From contig DATMNI010000251.1 of the NCBI GenBank assembly GCA_035570275.1, forward strand, positions 1 to 64,000: DNA of 64,000 bases. The letters run 5' to 3'. The DNA is from DATMNI01 sp035570275. Its GTDB lineage: Bacteria; Acidobacteriota; Terriglobia; Bryobacterales; Bryobacteraceae. Made by a program: the position numbers and the translations under genes. Of this stretch, positions 53,601-62,131 are shown in pieces. Below the pieces are notes generated by a model. That model did not search any database and was not told the DNA's origin. It saw nothing but the letters and a program-made list of their open reading frames with translations. Position 1 is the first letter of the stretch. Each line of letters opens with the position of its first letter.

Positions 53601-54511
53601 ATGCGTCTCACCGATGAGGAACTGCTGGCCAGGTTGCGGTCCTTGGTGTGGATATCGACCGGCCCTCGCTGGAACGGCTTTGCGAGCAGGCCCTCTCGGC
53701 TGAAGAGATCGCCGTACCACTGTTGAAGCAGCGACCATTTCGGGAACAAACGGGCCGGAACAAAGCGGGGCATGGAAAGCGATTGGATCTGGATTTGTCT
53801 GGCGGCCTTATGGCAGCGCTGGTTCCCCGATAAACCTTCTTTCGAGTTGCTGGATGACAAGATGCAGGCAGGGTATGATCTGAAGGCATCTTCCGGCGCC
53901 GTGGCGGCCTGCCGCATCTGGCTCGATGCGTGGAAGGACGTGCTGCACATACTGGACAAAGCCCGTATGCAGTCAATCGAGGAATTCGATGACCGGTTCG
54001 GCGGGAGCCAATCGTTGTTTAATTGGATTCAGGATCTGGAATGACATGACCCGGAACTGGCGGCGCTCCCTGGCGGAGTCCTATTTCGAACTGGGCGAGA
54101 CGGGCAAAGCGGAAGCGCTCTATCGGGACTGGTTGAACACCGATCCCGGCTGGGGATGGGGTTGGATCGGCTGGTCGGACTGCTACCGCTTTACACACAC
54201 GGAGATGAAGGACTTGAACCGATCGGAACAGCTTCTGCGGGAAGGGCTTTCGATCGTAGATGTCAGGGACCGCGCGGAACTAGAAGGGCGGCTCGCCGAT
54301 CTATACAAAGATCGGGGACCTAACGAGGGGGCGGCAGAGTTCCGGCCACAGGCCAAAGCCGCGGCGGCGTCGAACGCCACTGCCATGCCGCGTGGCACGT
54401 CCGCATCAACCCCCGCGCCCGCTTCGGTTACCAGACAAAGGATCGGGCGAAATGAGCCGTGCCCTTGTGGGGAGCGGCAAGAAGTTCAAGAGATGCTGCG
54501 GGGGAATCTAA
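53601..54511 (+). pseudogene. SEC-C metal-binding protein gene, broken by frameshifts
   Basis: Reading across three frames reconstructs one protein: LTDEELLARLRS, then GVDIDRPSLERLCEQALSAE, then ESDWIWICLAALWQRWFPDK PSFELLDDKMQAG, then SLAESYFELGETGKAEALYR and finally RIGRNEPCPCGSGKKFKRCC. The last motif is the SEC-C zinc ligand set (CxCx8CC) and is restored by removing one G from the GGGG at about 54473. Other shifts lie near 53643 and 53770, and an internal loss near 54042. So many breaks imply a decayed gene, though base-call errors cannot be excluded. Confidence 0.7.
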
Positions 54512-54545
54512 AGCAGTCGGCGGTTGTGCGTTAGACTTGCGTCAG

Positions 54546-55649
54546 ATGACGGATGAAGAGTTGGAAAGGCCGCTGGCCGATGTGGAATCGGACCGGTCAG
54601 AGCGCAAGCAGTCGCTCGCCGACCCGGACAAGGTCAGGCAGGCCATTTGCGCGTTTGCGAACGATCTGCCGAATCACGGTGCGCCCGGTGTTTTGCTCAT
54701 CGGCGCCAAAGACGATGGCTCGTGCGCCGGTTTGGCGATTACGGATGAATTGCTGCGGACCCTGGCGGATATGCGTCAGGACATCGTTCCGTTTCCATCA
54801 ATCACCGTCCAGAAGCGCAGCCTGAATCACTGTGAAATCGCGGTCGTGTTGGTCGAGCCGTCGGATGCTCCCCCCGTTCGGTATAAGGGTCGCGTATGGG
54901 TCCGCGTGGGACCTCGGCGGGCCATTGCCACTCCCGAGGAGGAGCGCCGCCTCACGGAGAAACGACGATCGGGAGACTTGCCGTTCGACATCCGCCCCAT
55001 GCGGCATGCTACGACGGGGGACCTCGATCTGGAACTGTTTCGTAATACGTATCTGAGGGCGAGCGTTGCCGCGGAGGTGATCGAGCAGAACCAAAGGACT
55101 GTCGAACAGCAACTAGCTTCCCTGCGGCTCGCGGTTGGGGAGGCATCGCAAGCGATCCCAACCGTGCTGGGTGTGCTGGTCCTCGGCAGAGACCCAATGG
55201 CCCAAATACCAGGAGCTTACGTGCAGTTCCTCAGGTTCGATGGGACGGAACTGGCGGACCCGGTGAGGGACTCGGCGGCGATCAGTGGACCGCTGCCCGA
55301 GCTCATCCGAATGGCGGAGGAGAGACTGGTTGCCCACATCGAAACGGCCCGTGATTTCATTTCTGGGGCCGTTGATGTGGCGCACGCGGCGTACCCAATC
55401 GTTGCCATTCAACAGTTGGCACGAAATGCCATCATGCATCGATCGTACGAGGGCACGAACGCTCCGGTCCGCATCAATTGGTTCTCGGACAGAATTGAAA
55501 TTCTCAGTCCGGGTGGGCCGTATGGGCAAGTCACGGAAGCCTACCGCGATTTCGAGGCGCTGGCGCGAACCATTGCCGCCAGGATCGGCTTATCGATCGT
55601 TACCGATTATCGTAGACCTCGACCAGAGCTCCAAATTGACCCGAAGTGA
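54546..55649 (+). CDS. AlbA_2-domain ATP-binding regulator
   Basis: A 367-residue protein of the 'divergent AAA-4'/AlbA_2 group. The N-terminal part SDRSERKQSLADPDKVRQAI CAFANDL and GVLLIGAKDDGSCAGL is the AlbA_2 domain; VRYKGRVWVRVGPRRAIA closes it. The C-terminal half (AIQQLARNAIMHRSYEG, INWFSDRIEILSPGGPYGQV) resembles the GHKL-like RecG-type end. After GGPYGQVT the expected pattern is lost and the protein ends early, so the C-terminus may be frameshifted. Such proteins act as DNA-binding regulators in stress or defence contexts. Confidence 0.8.
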   Translation: MTDEELERPLADVESDRSERKQSLADPDKVRQAICAFANDLPNHGAPGVLLIGAKDDGSCAGLAITDELLRTLADMRQDIVPFPSITVQKRSLNHCEIAVVLVEPSDAPPVRYKGRVWVRVGPRRAIATPEEERRLTEKRRSGDLPFDIRPMRHATTGDLDLELFRNTYLRASVAAEVIEQNQRTVEQQLASLRLAVGEASQAIPTVLGVLVLGRDPMAQIPGAYVQFLRFDGTELADPVRDSAAISGPLPELIRMAEERLVAHIETARDFISGAVDVAHAAYPIVAIQQLARNAIMHRSYEGTNAPVRINWFSDRIEILSPGGPYGQVTEAYRDFEALARTIAARIGLSIVTDYRRPRPELQIDPK

Positions 55650-55897
55650 GAAAAGAACCTTTGAAGAAACCCAAGAGTAAAGTGAGCGACAAGTTGCGCC
55701 CCGAATATGATCTTCGCCAGTTGCTGAACGGAGGGGTGCGCGGGAAGTACGCGAAACGCTACCACGCCGGAACAAATCTTGTTCTGTTGGACCCCGATGT
55801 CCGAAAGGCCTTCCGCAGCGAAAGAGAGGTGAATGACGCCTTACGCCTGGTGATCGAGTTGCGCAAGGTCGGGTCGGGTAGCGCCCGTGCCACGTAA
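55646..55897 (+). CDS. Small conserved protein of the 'MRPEYDF' type, antitoxin-like
   Basis: An 83-residue basic protein: KVSDKLRPEYDLRQLLNGGV RGKYAKRYHAGTNLVLLDPD VRKAFRSEREVNDALRLVIE. The 'RPEYDf..gvrGKYa.ry..GtN.vlLdPDva..F...e.vn.aLR' pattern is widespread, often beside small toxin-like genes. The GTG start overlaps the stop of the AlbA_2 gene. Function not established. Confidence 0.75.
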   Translation: MRKEPLKKPKSKVSDKLRPEYDLRQLLNGGVRGKYAKRYHAGTNLVLLDPDVRKAFRSEREVNDALRLVIELRKVGSGSARAT

Positions 55898-56057
55898 GGA
55901 GCCTGGCAGTCTATTACGGCCTCCGGCAACGGAAGAACTCGTCAATCGTACTATTCTCTATCTCTATAGAGATCAAGGCATTAAGCGCGGCCGGTCAAGG
56001 ATTTTCCCGGAAGATCGCGGGGGTTCTATTACGGCGGGGTTACCAATAGGCCTATGA
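55887..56057 (+). CDS. Possible 56-residue protein
   Basis: A GTG-started frame overlapping the previous gene: VPRKEPGSLLRPPATEELVN RTILYLYRDQGIKRGRS and so on to TGA. It could be the partner of the preceding antitoxin-like protein, but no motif supports this and ribosome-site evidence is weak. Confidence 0.3.
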   Translation: MPRKEPGSLLRPPATEELVNRTILYLYRDQGIKRGRSRIFPEDRGGSITAGLPIGL

Positions 56058-56088
56058 ACCTGGGTATGGATCGGTTCTAATCATAAGT

Positions 56089-56280
56089 ATGAACCTGATA
56101 GATGCTGGTGTGGTGGCGCTGTTGACAGTCCTGGACTTTGCTTTCCTGGTTCACTTGCGGAACTGGTACAACCGCGTTACCGGGGACGAGCGCATTATGC
56201 GCGGCCTGGAATTCGCCCTGCGGCACGAGATCGAACAGGCGGATTCATTGACTCGCGAGAGCGAACTGCTGCCCGGCTAG
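56089..56280 (+). CDS. Small single-pass membrane protein
   Basis: A 63-residue frame: LIDAGVVALLTVLDFAFLVH as one membrane helix, then a basic turn and an acidic amphipathic helix (LEFALRHEIEQADSLTRESE). Size and composition suit a real small membrane protein, but I do not recognise it. Confidence 0.45.
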   Translation: MNLIDAGVVALLTVLDFAFLVHLRNWYNRVTGDERIMRGLEFALRHEIEQADSLTRESELLPG

Positions 56281-56336
56281 AACCGATACACCGCCATCTG
56301 GTGGTGGTGTTAACATTAACGATCTGTTGCCCTTCC

Positions 56337-56366
56337 TTGCATTCTGCAATCCCCGCGGTGTATACT
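56337..56366 (+). promoter_or_regulatory. Sigma-70-type promoter of the aroF leader
   Basis: TTGCAT (56337-56342), an 18-base spacer and TATACT (56361-56366). Transcription would start near 56373, about three bases before the leader-peptide ATG, so the leader peptide may be translated from a nearly leaderless end. Confidence 0.55.
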
Positions 56367-56375
56367 CTGATTTTG

Positions 56376-56450
56376 ATGCAGTCTGCCTTCCCCAACGTGT
56401 TTACTTACCGGCCCTGGTGGTTTAGCCAAATGTTTAGCCAGATCCGTTAG
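56376..56450 (+). CDS. Aromatic-rich leader peptide of aroF
   Basis: A 24-codon frame: MQSAFPNV, FTYRPWWF, SQMFSQIR, stop. It carries four Phe, one Tyr and two adjacent Trp codons (56415-56420). It is followed by RNA arms that can form either an antiterminator or a terminator, upstream of the first enzyme of aromatic amino-acid synthesis. This is the arrangement of an attenuator in which ribosome stalling at scarce aromatic aminoacyl-tRNA permits read-through. It is too short for normal gene callers. Confidence 0.78.
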   Translation: MQSAFPNVFTYRPWWFSQMFSQIR

Positions 56451-56457
56451 AAGTGGC

Positions 56458-56498
56458 GTTGGTCAAGACTTCGTTACGAAATCCAGTTCCCGGCCAAC
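56458..56498 (+). promoter_or_regulatory. Predicted antiterminator hairpin
   Basis: GTTGGTC (56458-56464) can pair with GGCCAAC (56492-56498), seven pairs including one G-T wobble. The right arm shares 56496-56498 with the terminator stem, so the two exclude each other. The left arm can alternatively pair with GCCAA at 56425-56429, just after the Trp codons, which a stalled ribosome would cover. Confidence 0.55.
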
Positions 56499-56525
56499 CC
56501 ACTCGCAAGGGTGGGTTTTTGTTTT
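56496..56525 (+). terminator. Intrinsic terminator (attenuator) before aroF
   Basis: AACCCAC (56496-56502) and GTGGGTT (56511-56517) form a seven-pair stem with an 8-base loop, followed by TTTTTGTTTT. It stands between the leader peptide and the aroF ribosome site, the position of an attenuator. Confidence 0.8.
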
Positions 56526-56554
56526 ACTGAAAGTTTGAAAGAAGGAGCCAACAA

Positions 56555-57595
56555 ATGATTATTTCCATGCGCCCCCACGCCACCCGGCAGGAAATCGACC
56601 GCGTGCGCGAGCGGATTGCCGACTTTGGATATAAGGTCCACTCCATCGAAGGCGAGGAGCGGGTTGTGATTGGAGTCGTCGGGGTTGGCGACGTCACGGC
56701 GTGCCTGGAATCTCTGGAGGCTTTTCCGGGAGTCGAGCGCGCGGTGCGAATCTCGGCGCCGTACAAATTCGTGAGCAAGGAATTCAAGAAAGGCCGCTCG
56801 GCGATCAAGGTCAACGGATTGGAAGTGGGCGGCGACGAGTTCATCGTGATGGCCGGACCCTGCTCGGTGGAAAGCGAGAAGCAAATCATGGAAACCGCCG
56901 AATTCGTCGCGGCTTCCGGCGCCCGCATGCTGCGCGGCGGCGCATTCAAGCCGCGCACGTCGCCATATGATTTCCAGGGTATGGAGTTGGAAGGCCTCAA
57001 ACTTTTGCGTAAGGCCCGGCAGGCCACCGGCCTCGGCATCATCACCGAAGTCATGAGCGACCGGGACGTGGAACTGGTCGCCGAATATGCCGACTGCATG
57101 CAGGTGGGGGCCCGCAACATGCAGAACTTTGCGCTGCTGAAATCGCTCGGCGGTTGCGGTCGCCCGGTTCTGCTCAAGCGCGGTCTCAGTTCCACCATCA
57201 AGGAATTGTTGATGTCGGCCGAATACATTGTGGCCCACGGCAACCCCGACGTCATCCTGTGCGAGCGCGGCATCCGAACTTTTGAGACCGCCACCCGGAA
57301 TACTTGCGACATCGCCGCCGTTCCCGTGCTCCATGAGTTGACGCACCTCCCGGTGGTCCTCGACCCCAGCCATGCCACCGGTAAACGAAGCCTGGTCCCG
57401 CCGCTTTCCCGCGCCGCCGTGGCGATCGGCGCCGATGGGTTGATCGTCGAAGTTCACCCGTGGCCCGAAAAAGCCGTCAGCGACGGCGCCCAGTCTCTCA
57501 CCTTTCCGGATTTCGCCGGTATGATGCGCGACCTGGCGCCATACATCCGCCTTTGGAAGGAATCGCGCGCCCTTACCGCCGCGGCGGTGACTTAA
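56555..57595 (+). CDS. aroF: DAHP synthase (3-deoxy-7-phosphoheptulonate synthase)
   Basis: A 346-residue class I-beta enzyme of the Thermotoga type. Residues 1-70 form the ferredoxin-like regulatory domain (IISMRPHATRQEIDRVRERI). The barrel has VMAGPCSVESEKQIMETAEF, LRGGAFKPRTSPYDFQGM, QVGARNMQNFALLK, VLLKRGLSSTIKELLMSAEY, CERGIRTFE, VVLDPSHATGKRSLVPPLS and VEVHPWPEKAVSDGAQSL. It joins PEP and erythrose 4-phosphate, the first step of the shikimate pathway. The N-terminal domain confers Tyr/Phe feedback in relatives. AAGGAG lies seven to eight bases before the ATG. Control by the upstream attenuator is inferred. Confidence 0.96.
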   Translation: MIISMRPHATRQEIDRVRERIADFGYKVHSIEGEERVVIGVVGVGDVTACLESLEAFPGVERAVRISAPYKFVSKEFKKGRSAIKVNGLEVGGDEFIVMAGPCSVESEKQIMETAEFVAASGARMLRGGAFKPRTSPYDFQGMELEGLKLLRKARQATGLGIITEVMSDRDVELVAEYADCMQVGARNMQNFALLKSLGGCGRPVLLKRGLSSTIKELLMSAEYIVAHGNPDVILCERGIRTFETATRNTCDIAAVPVLHELTHLPVVLDPSHATGKRSLVPPLSRAAVAIGADGLIVEVHPWPEKAVSDGAQSLTFPDFAGMMRDLAPYIRLWKESRALTAAAVT

Positions 57596-57606
57596 AGCAA
57601 TTAGAA

Positions 57607-57722
57607 ACGGATGCCGGATGCCGGTGGCCGGTGGATTAGAAACGGATCTCAGACGCCGGTGGCCCGGTGGTTGTGGGTTCACCGGCCACCGGCATCCGAG
57701 CGCAGCGAGCATCCGGCATCTG
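57607..57722. repeat. Inverted GGATGCCGGTGGCC repeat
   Basis: CGGATGCCGGATGCCGGTGG CCGGTGG at the left is mirrored by CCACCGGCCACCGGCATCC and GCATCCGGCATCTG at the right, so the block can fold into a long hairpin. Related sequence is at 38509-38574. Confidence 0.65.
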
Positions 57723-57743
57723 TTTCTATGTGATACTGCATTC

Positions 57744-58658
57744 GTGACTCAAAAACTGCGCGCATGGCTGTTGGTGCTGATGGTAGCAACGCTGTGTGCC
57801 GCCTCCCTCGGAGGCCTGAATTGGTATCGCTCGCGCGCCCTCACGGTAATGAACATGCTCCAGCGCCTGCCGGTGCAGGACGCACTGATCGTCTACATTG
57901 ATTTCAGCGAACTGCGCCGCGGCGGCATCCTGGCACTGCTCGATGGTTCCAAGGTGGGAGAGGATGCCGATTACAAGAAGTTCGTCCAGCAGACCGAGTT
58001 TGACTACAAGCAGGACCTGGACTCGGCCCTGCTCGCCTTCGCCCCGGCGGGTAAATACATGCTGTTGAGCGGCCGCTTCGAGTGGACCAGCCTCAAGAAG
58101 TACGTCCAGACCCAGGGAGGAAGCTGCATTAACCTGCTTTGCCGGATGGCCGGAAGTGATCCGTCCCGGCACATCTCCTTCTTACCGGTGCAATCCAACC
58201 TGATGGCGCTGGCTGTGTCCAGCGACGAATCGGCGGCGTTGCGCATGACTGAGGTTGCTTCCCGACAGGGTCCCGATATACCGAATGCGCCGGTCTGGGC
58301 CTCCCTTCCACCCTCCATCGTGAGGTCCGGCACGAAACTGCCGGATGACGCCCAGAGATTTGCCAAGAGCCTGGAGCGCGCAGAATCGACCACCATCGAG
58401 TTCGTGGTGGAGGGCAACCATTACGCCGCCAAACTGAGCGTGCGCTGCACCAACGAGCAGGATGCCGCCGCCCTGCAGGCCGAACTCACCAAAGCGACTG
58501 CCGCCCTGCTGCAGAACCTGCAAGTGAACCACCATAAGCCCGACCCGCTGGAACTGGCAGGCGTCTTGTCCGCCGGCACTTTCACCAATCAAGGACGACA
58601 GGTGTTCGGCCATTGGGTGATCGAACAGGCATTTCTGCAGAACCTGCTGGCGGGGTAG
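57744..58658 (+). CDS. Membrane-anchored hypothetical protein
   Basis: A 304-residue protein from a GTG start (VTQKLRAWLLVLMVATLCAA SLGGLNWYRSR): one N-terminal hydrophobic segment as anchor or signal. The rest is soluble: LPVQDALIVYIDFSELRRGG ILALLDGSKVGED and similar. No family recognised. The start was chosen to place the hydrophobic segment at the N-terminus; upstream codons run through the repeat block and are not credible. Confidence 0.75.
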   Translation: MTQKLRAWLLVLMVATLCAASLGGLNWYRSRALTVMNMLQRLPVQDALIVYIDFSELRRGGILALLDGSKVGEDADYKKFVQQTEFDYKQDLDSALLAFAPAGKYMLLSGRFEWTSLKKYVQTQGGSCINLLCRMAGSDPSRHISFLPVQSNLMALAVSSDESAALRMTEVASRQGPDIPNAPVWASLPPSIVRSGTKLPDDAQRFAKSLERAESTTIEFVVEGNHYAAKLSVRCTNEQDAAALQAELTKATAALLQNLQVNHHKPDPLELAGVLSAGTFTNQGRQVFGHWVIEQAFLQNLLAG

Positions 58659-58668
58659 AGGAAAGAGC

Positions 58669-58854
58669 ATGAGCGGCAGCCGCAGCGACCTTCACAAAGC
58701 GAGATTGCGCCGCGACCGCATCCGGCGCGAGAAACACGAGCAAAGCGCGGTAGCTGCCACGCCGGGCGATGGGTCAACCGGACAGATCGTATATTCGGGA
58801 CACCGAATAAAAAGCCGAATGAAAAGCGGAATGAAAAGCGGAATGAAAAGCTGA
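58669..58854 (+). CDS. Possible small basic protein with repeated tail
   Basis: A 61-residue frame preceded by GAGGAAAGAG. Its start (SGSRSDLHKARLRRDRIRRE KHE) is highly basic; the end is SRMKSGMKSGMKS from a 12-base tandem repeat (GAATGAAAAGCG) at about 58806-58852. It could be real or fortuitous. Confidence 0.3.
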   Translation: MSGSRSDLHKARLRRDRIRREKHEQSAVAATPGDGSTGQIVYSGHRIKSRMKSGMKSGMKS

Positions 58855-58856
58855 GT

Positions 58857-58884
58857 TGCTTGACGGGATCGTCTTTGCTATACT
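58857..58884 (+). promoter_or_regulatory. Possible promoter of the second TonB receptor
   Basis: TTGCTT (58857-58862), a 16-base spacer and TATACT (58879-58884), 37 bases before the receptor ATG. The overlapping TTGACG at 58860 is a better -35 match but its spacer would be only 13 bases. Confidence 0.45.
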
Positions 58885-58920
58885 TCCGCCAGCCTCAGTC
58901 TCAGAACACGGAGTTAGAAT

Positions 58921-61900
58921 ATGCTTTCAAGGCCGGCGCGCGTGTGTCTTTGCCTTTTGGCCGGGACCACTCTCTTTGCGCAAACTGATCGGGCTGTGCT
59001 GCGAGGAGTCATCAAAGACTCGTCGGGAGCATCTGTTCCCAACGCTCAAATCACCGTCACCGAAATCCAAACCAACATCCAAGCCCGCGCGCTGACCAGC
59101 GATGCGAATGGAAATTTTGAGGTCCCCGACCTCAAGCCCACACTCTACCGTGTGAAGGCCGATGCGGCGGGGTTCAAAAGCTTCCTTGCCCAGGACGTGC
59201 AGATGGAAGCCGGGCAGGTGCGCCGCCTGGATATAGCCTTGGAAGTGGGTGCCGCCACCGAATCGATCACGGTCGAAGCCGGCGCCGCGGTGATCCAGAC
59301 CGAGACGGGCACCATCAGCGGCGAACTGGACACGGCCAAGAAGTATCCAGCCACGCCATTCGTGGATATCTATCCATCGCCGTTTGCCTTGATGACGACC
59401 ATGCCGAACATACAGGGCAACGGTTGGGCGATGGTGATGGCGGGCATCTCTGACAGGAATAAGCAGACCTACGCTTTTGACGGTATTCCCAACGACACCA
59501 GCGGCGACCAGATGGACAACCCGAACTTCTACGAGACGGTTCAGGTGACCACAGTGAACGCCGATGTGGACAGCGGCCGGGCCGGAAGCTTCAACATGAT
59601 TTCCAAGCACGGCGGCAACGATTTCCACGGCGATGCGTACTACAAGAACGAGAACAGCACGCTGAACGCCAGCAACGACACCATTCCAGCCACCAAAAAG
59701 ATCCCCTACCTGTTCCATGAATTCGAGGCGCAGGTGGGCGGGCGCATTATCAAGAACCGTACGTTCTTCTTTGTGGGATGGATGCACCAGAAGATCCCGC
59801 TCGGCACCAACGAAATCCAGACCATGCCGACCACCCTCGAGAGATCCGGCAACTTTAGCCAGTTTGCCACCATCAAAGATCCGACCACGAACGCGCCATT
59901 CCCCAACCAGATTATTCCGGCCAACCGCATCAATGGCACGGCTCAGAACGTGGTGAACACCTACTACGTGAATCCGACGAACGCGGCCCTGAGCAACAAC
60001 TACGTTTGGTTCTTCCCGTACAACAACGATTTGTATAAGGGCGACTGGCCGTTCTTCCGCATCGATCACAAGCTGACGCAAAACAACAACCTCTATTTCC
60101 GCTTCATGCGCCGCATTACGCCATACGTCTCCGCCGGAGTGCAACCCGCGTTAAATACCACTTCCGCACGTAACCAGGGACAGATAGCGGCTTCCGACAC
60201 CTGGGTGGTGAAGACCAACCTGGTCAATAGCCTGACTTTCGGCTACCAGACTGACCTTCAGCACGCCGGGGAACCGGAACTGAACGTGAAACCTCTCACC
60301 GGCGACCTGGCGGACCAGTTACTCGGCCTGCAGGGCGTGAACACCGGGGGCTTCAAGTCTCAAGGGTTTCCGACCATGACCGTCTCGGGTCTTTCGACGT
60401 TGTCCATGGGCGCCGGCGGGGCTAGCGGCAACATTTCCAACAACAGCGGCATCTATACGCTGAACGACAGCGCCACCTGGTCCCATGGGAAGCATGTGGT
60501 GAAGTTCGGCGCCAACCTCATGCACCTGTTTTTCCTCGGCAATGCAACCATCTCAACCGCCGTATATGGGAGTTACACCTTTAACGGCTCGATCACGGGC
60601 GTGGCCTTTGCCGATTTCCTGCTGGGGGAACCCTTCCAGTCCAGCCGCCTGGTGAACCCGCTGGTTAACCGTTATTCCACTCAAGATGTGATAGCGCCCT
60701 TTATCAGCGACAGCTTCAAGATAACCGACAAGTTGACGCTGGAGTTCGGGCTGCGGTGGGACCTTACCACGGTTCCGACTTACAAAGACGGTCTGATGTA
60801 CAATTACAACCCGACCGCGAACCAGGTGATCGTCAGCCAGAAAGGATTGGCGGCGATCAGCCCATTGTATCCGTCCAACATCAATATCGTAGCCGGCAAT
60901 CCCGTGCCCTCTCCCGATATGCACAACTTCCGTCCCCGCGCTTCTTTCGCGTACCGTCTGAACGACAAGACAGTCATACGCGGCGGCTACGGCGAGTTTA
61001 GCGAGTCGTTCGGCTATAACTCCTGGCTGAATAACGGCGGTCCCTACCAGATCACCCAGACCTACACCAACACCATCACCGACGGCGTGCCCCTGCTTTC
61101 GTTCCCCAACGCGTTTCCGAGCAGCCTGTCGTTGGCGGCGATTCCCAATCAGAGCATTACCGCCTATCCTCAGAAGCAGGACTTTGGCGCCATCCGCCAG
61201 TTCAACCTGACGCTGGAGCGGGAATGGCGCGGTCTCGGCTTGCGCGCTTCCTACATTGGTACCCGCGGCTCGGGTCTGAATTACAGCTTGAACGTGGACA
61301 AGCCGAAGGCCAGCACTACGGCATTCACTTCGGCTGCGTATCCCATTCAGCCGTTTACGGGCGTTACCGAATACCGGCAGGACGGCCAGTTGCGCTATAA
61401 CTCGGCTCAGTTGGAAGTGTCGAAGCGGATGGGCCAGGTCACTTTCGACGCCAGTTGGACCTGGTCGAACACCATGTACAATTACGGCATCACCGAGAAC
61501 CCGTACAACCTGGACCGCTGGGCGCGCGATCCTTACGCGCGGCGCCAGTACATCCCGATCTCTGCCACCTGGCTGATTCCCCTTGGGAAGGGACGCCAGT
61601 TTCTGGCCGGCGCTCCCGGGGTGGTCGATGCCATCGTGGGCGGCTGGAATCTCCAGACCATCGGGACTCTGGCTTCCGGTACCTACTTCTCGCCGTCCTT
61701 CACCGGCACCAATCCGTCCAACACCAACACCTCCGGCGGCCTGCCGGACTGCCTCTCCAACGGCAACCTGTCGAACGGGACTCGCACCTGGAACCAGTGG
61801 TTCAATCCGGCGGCCTTCGCCATCCCCCAGGCGGGCCAGTTCGGCAACTGCGGTGCCAACACCTTGGTCGGGCCCGGAATCTACGTGATGCACGCCAGTC

Positions 61901-62121
61901 TCTCCAAGGACTTCCACATCAAGGAGCGGCTCAAGGCCACCTTGACTGGACAGTTTTCGAATATCTTTAACCACCCCAGTCTGGGAAACGGCACACCGCC
62001 GACTCCCAACACCGCCATCAACCAGCCGAATCCCGGGCAGTTCACTGCCGAGGAACCGTTCTATAACCCGGAACGGCAGGGTGCCCGGCAGGTCGGTTTG
62101 AAACTTCGCTTATCGTGGTAG
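58921..62121 (+). CDS. Oar-like TonB-dependent receptor
   Basis: A 1066-residue outer-membrane protein. Leader: RPARVCLCLLAGTTLFAQ. The carboxypeptidase-regulatory domain has LRGVIKDSSGASVPNAQITV and FEVPDLKPTLYRVKADAAGF KSF. The plug has YAFDGIPNDTSGDQM and GRAGSFNMISKHGGNDFHGD AYYKNENS; the barrel ends RQVGLKLRLSW with a terminal aromatic. Paralogue of the receptor at 42585 with low overall identity. GGAG precedes the ATG. It is 10 bases upstream of the cytochrome/FG-GAP gene, so the two likely work together. Confidence 0.92.
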   Translation: MLSRPARVCLCLLAGTTLFAQTDRAVLRGVIKDSSGASVPNAQITVTEIQTNIQARALTSDANGNFEVPDLKPTLYRVKADAAGFKSFLAQDVQMEAGQVRRLDIALEVGAATESITVEAGAAVIQTETGTISGELDTAKKYPATPFVDIYPSPFALMTTMPNIQGNGWAMVMAGISDRNKQTYAFDGIPNDTSGDQMDNPNFYETVQVTTVNADVDSGRAGSFNMISKHGGNDFHGDAYYKNENSTLNASNDTIPATKKIPYLFHEFEAQVGGRIIKNRTFFFVGWMHQKIPLGTNEIQTMPTTLERSGNFSQFATIKDPTTNAPFPNQIIPANRINGTAQNVVNTYYVNPTNAALSNNYVWFFPYNNDLYKGDWPFFRIDHKLTQNNNLYFRFMRRITPYVSAGVQPALNTTSARNQGQIAASDTWVVKTNLVNSLTFGYQTDLQHAGEPELNVKPLTGDLADQLLGLQGVNTGGFKSQGFPTMTVSGLSTLSMGAGGASGNISNNSGIYTLNDSATWSHGKHVVKFGANLMHLFFLGNATISTAVYGSYTFNGSITGVAFADFLLGEPFQSSRLVNPLVNRYSTQDVIAPFISDSFKITDKLTLEFGLRWDLTTVPTYKDGLMYNYNPTANQVIVSQKGLAAISPLYPSNINIVAGNPVPSPDMHNFRPRASFAYRLNDKTVIRGGYGEFSESFGYNSWLNNGGPYQITQTYTNTITDGVPLLSFPNAFPSSLSLAAIPNQSITAYPQKQDFGAIRQFNLTLEREWRGLGLRASYIGTRGSGLNYSLNVDKPKASTTAFTSAAYPIQPFTGVTEYRQDGQLRYNSAQLEVSKRMGQVTFDASWTWSNTMYNYGITENPYNLDRWARDPYARRQYIPISATWLIPLGKGRQFLAGAPGVVDAIVGGWNLQTIGTLASGTYFSPSFTGTNPSNTNTSGGLPDCLSNGNLSNGTRTWNQWFNPAAFAIPQAGQFGNCGANTLVGPGIYVMHASLSKDFHIKERLKATLTGQFSNIFNHPSLGNGTPPTPNTAINQPNPGQFTAEEPFYNPERQGARQVGLKLRLSW

Positions 62122-62131
62122 ATCGACATTG

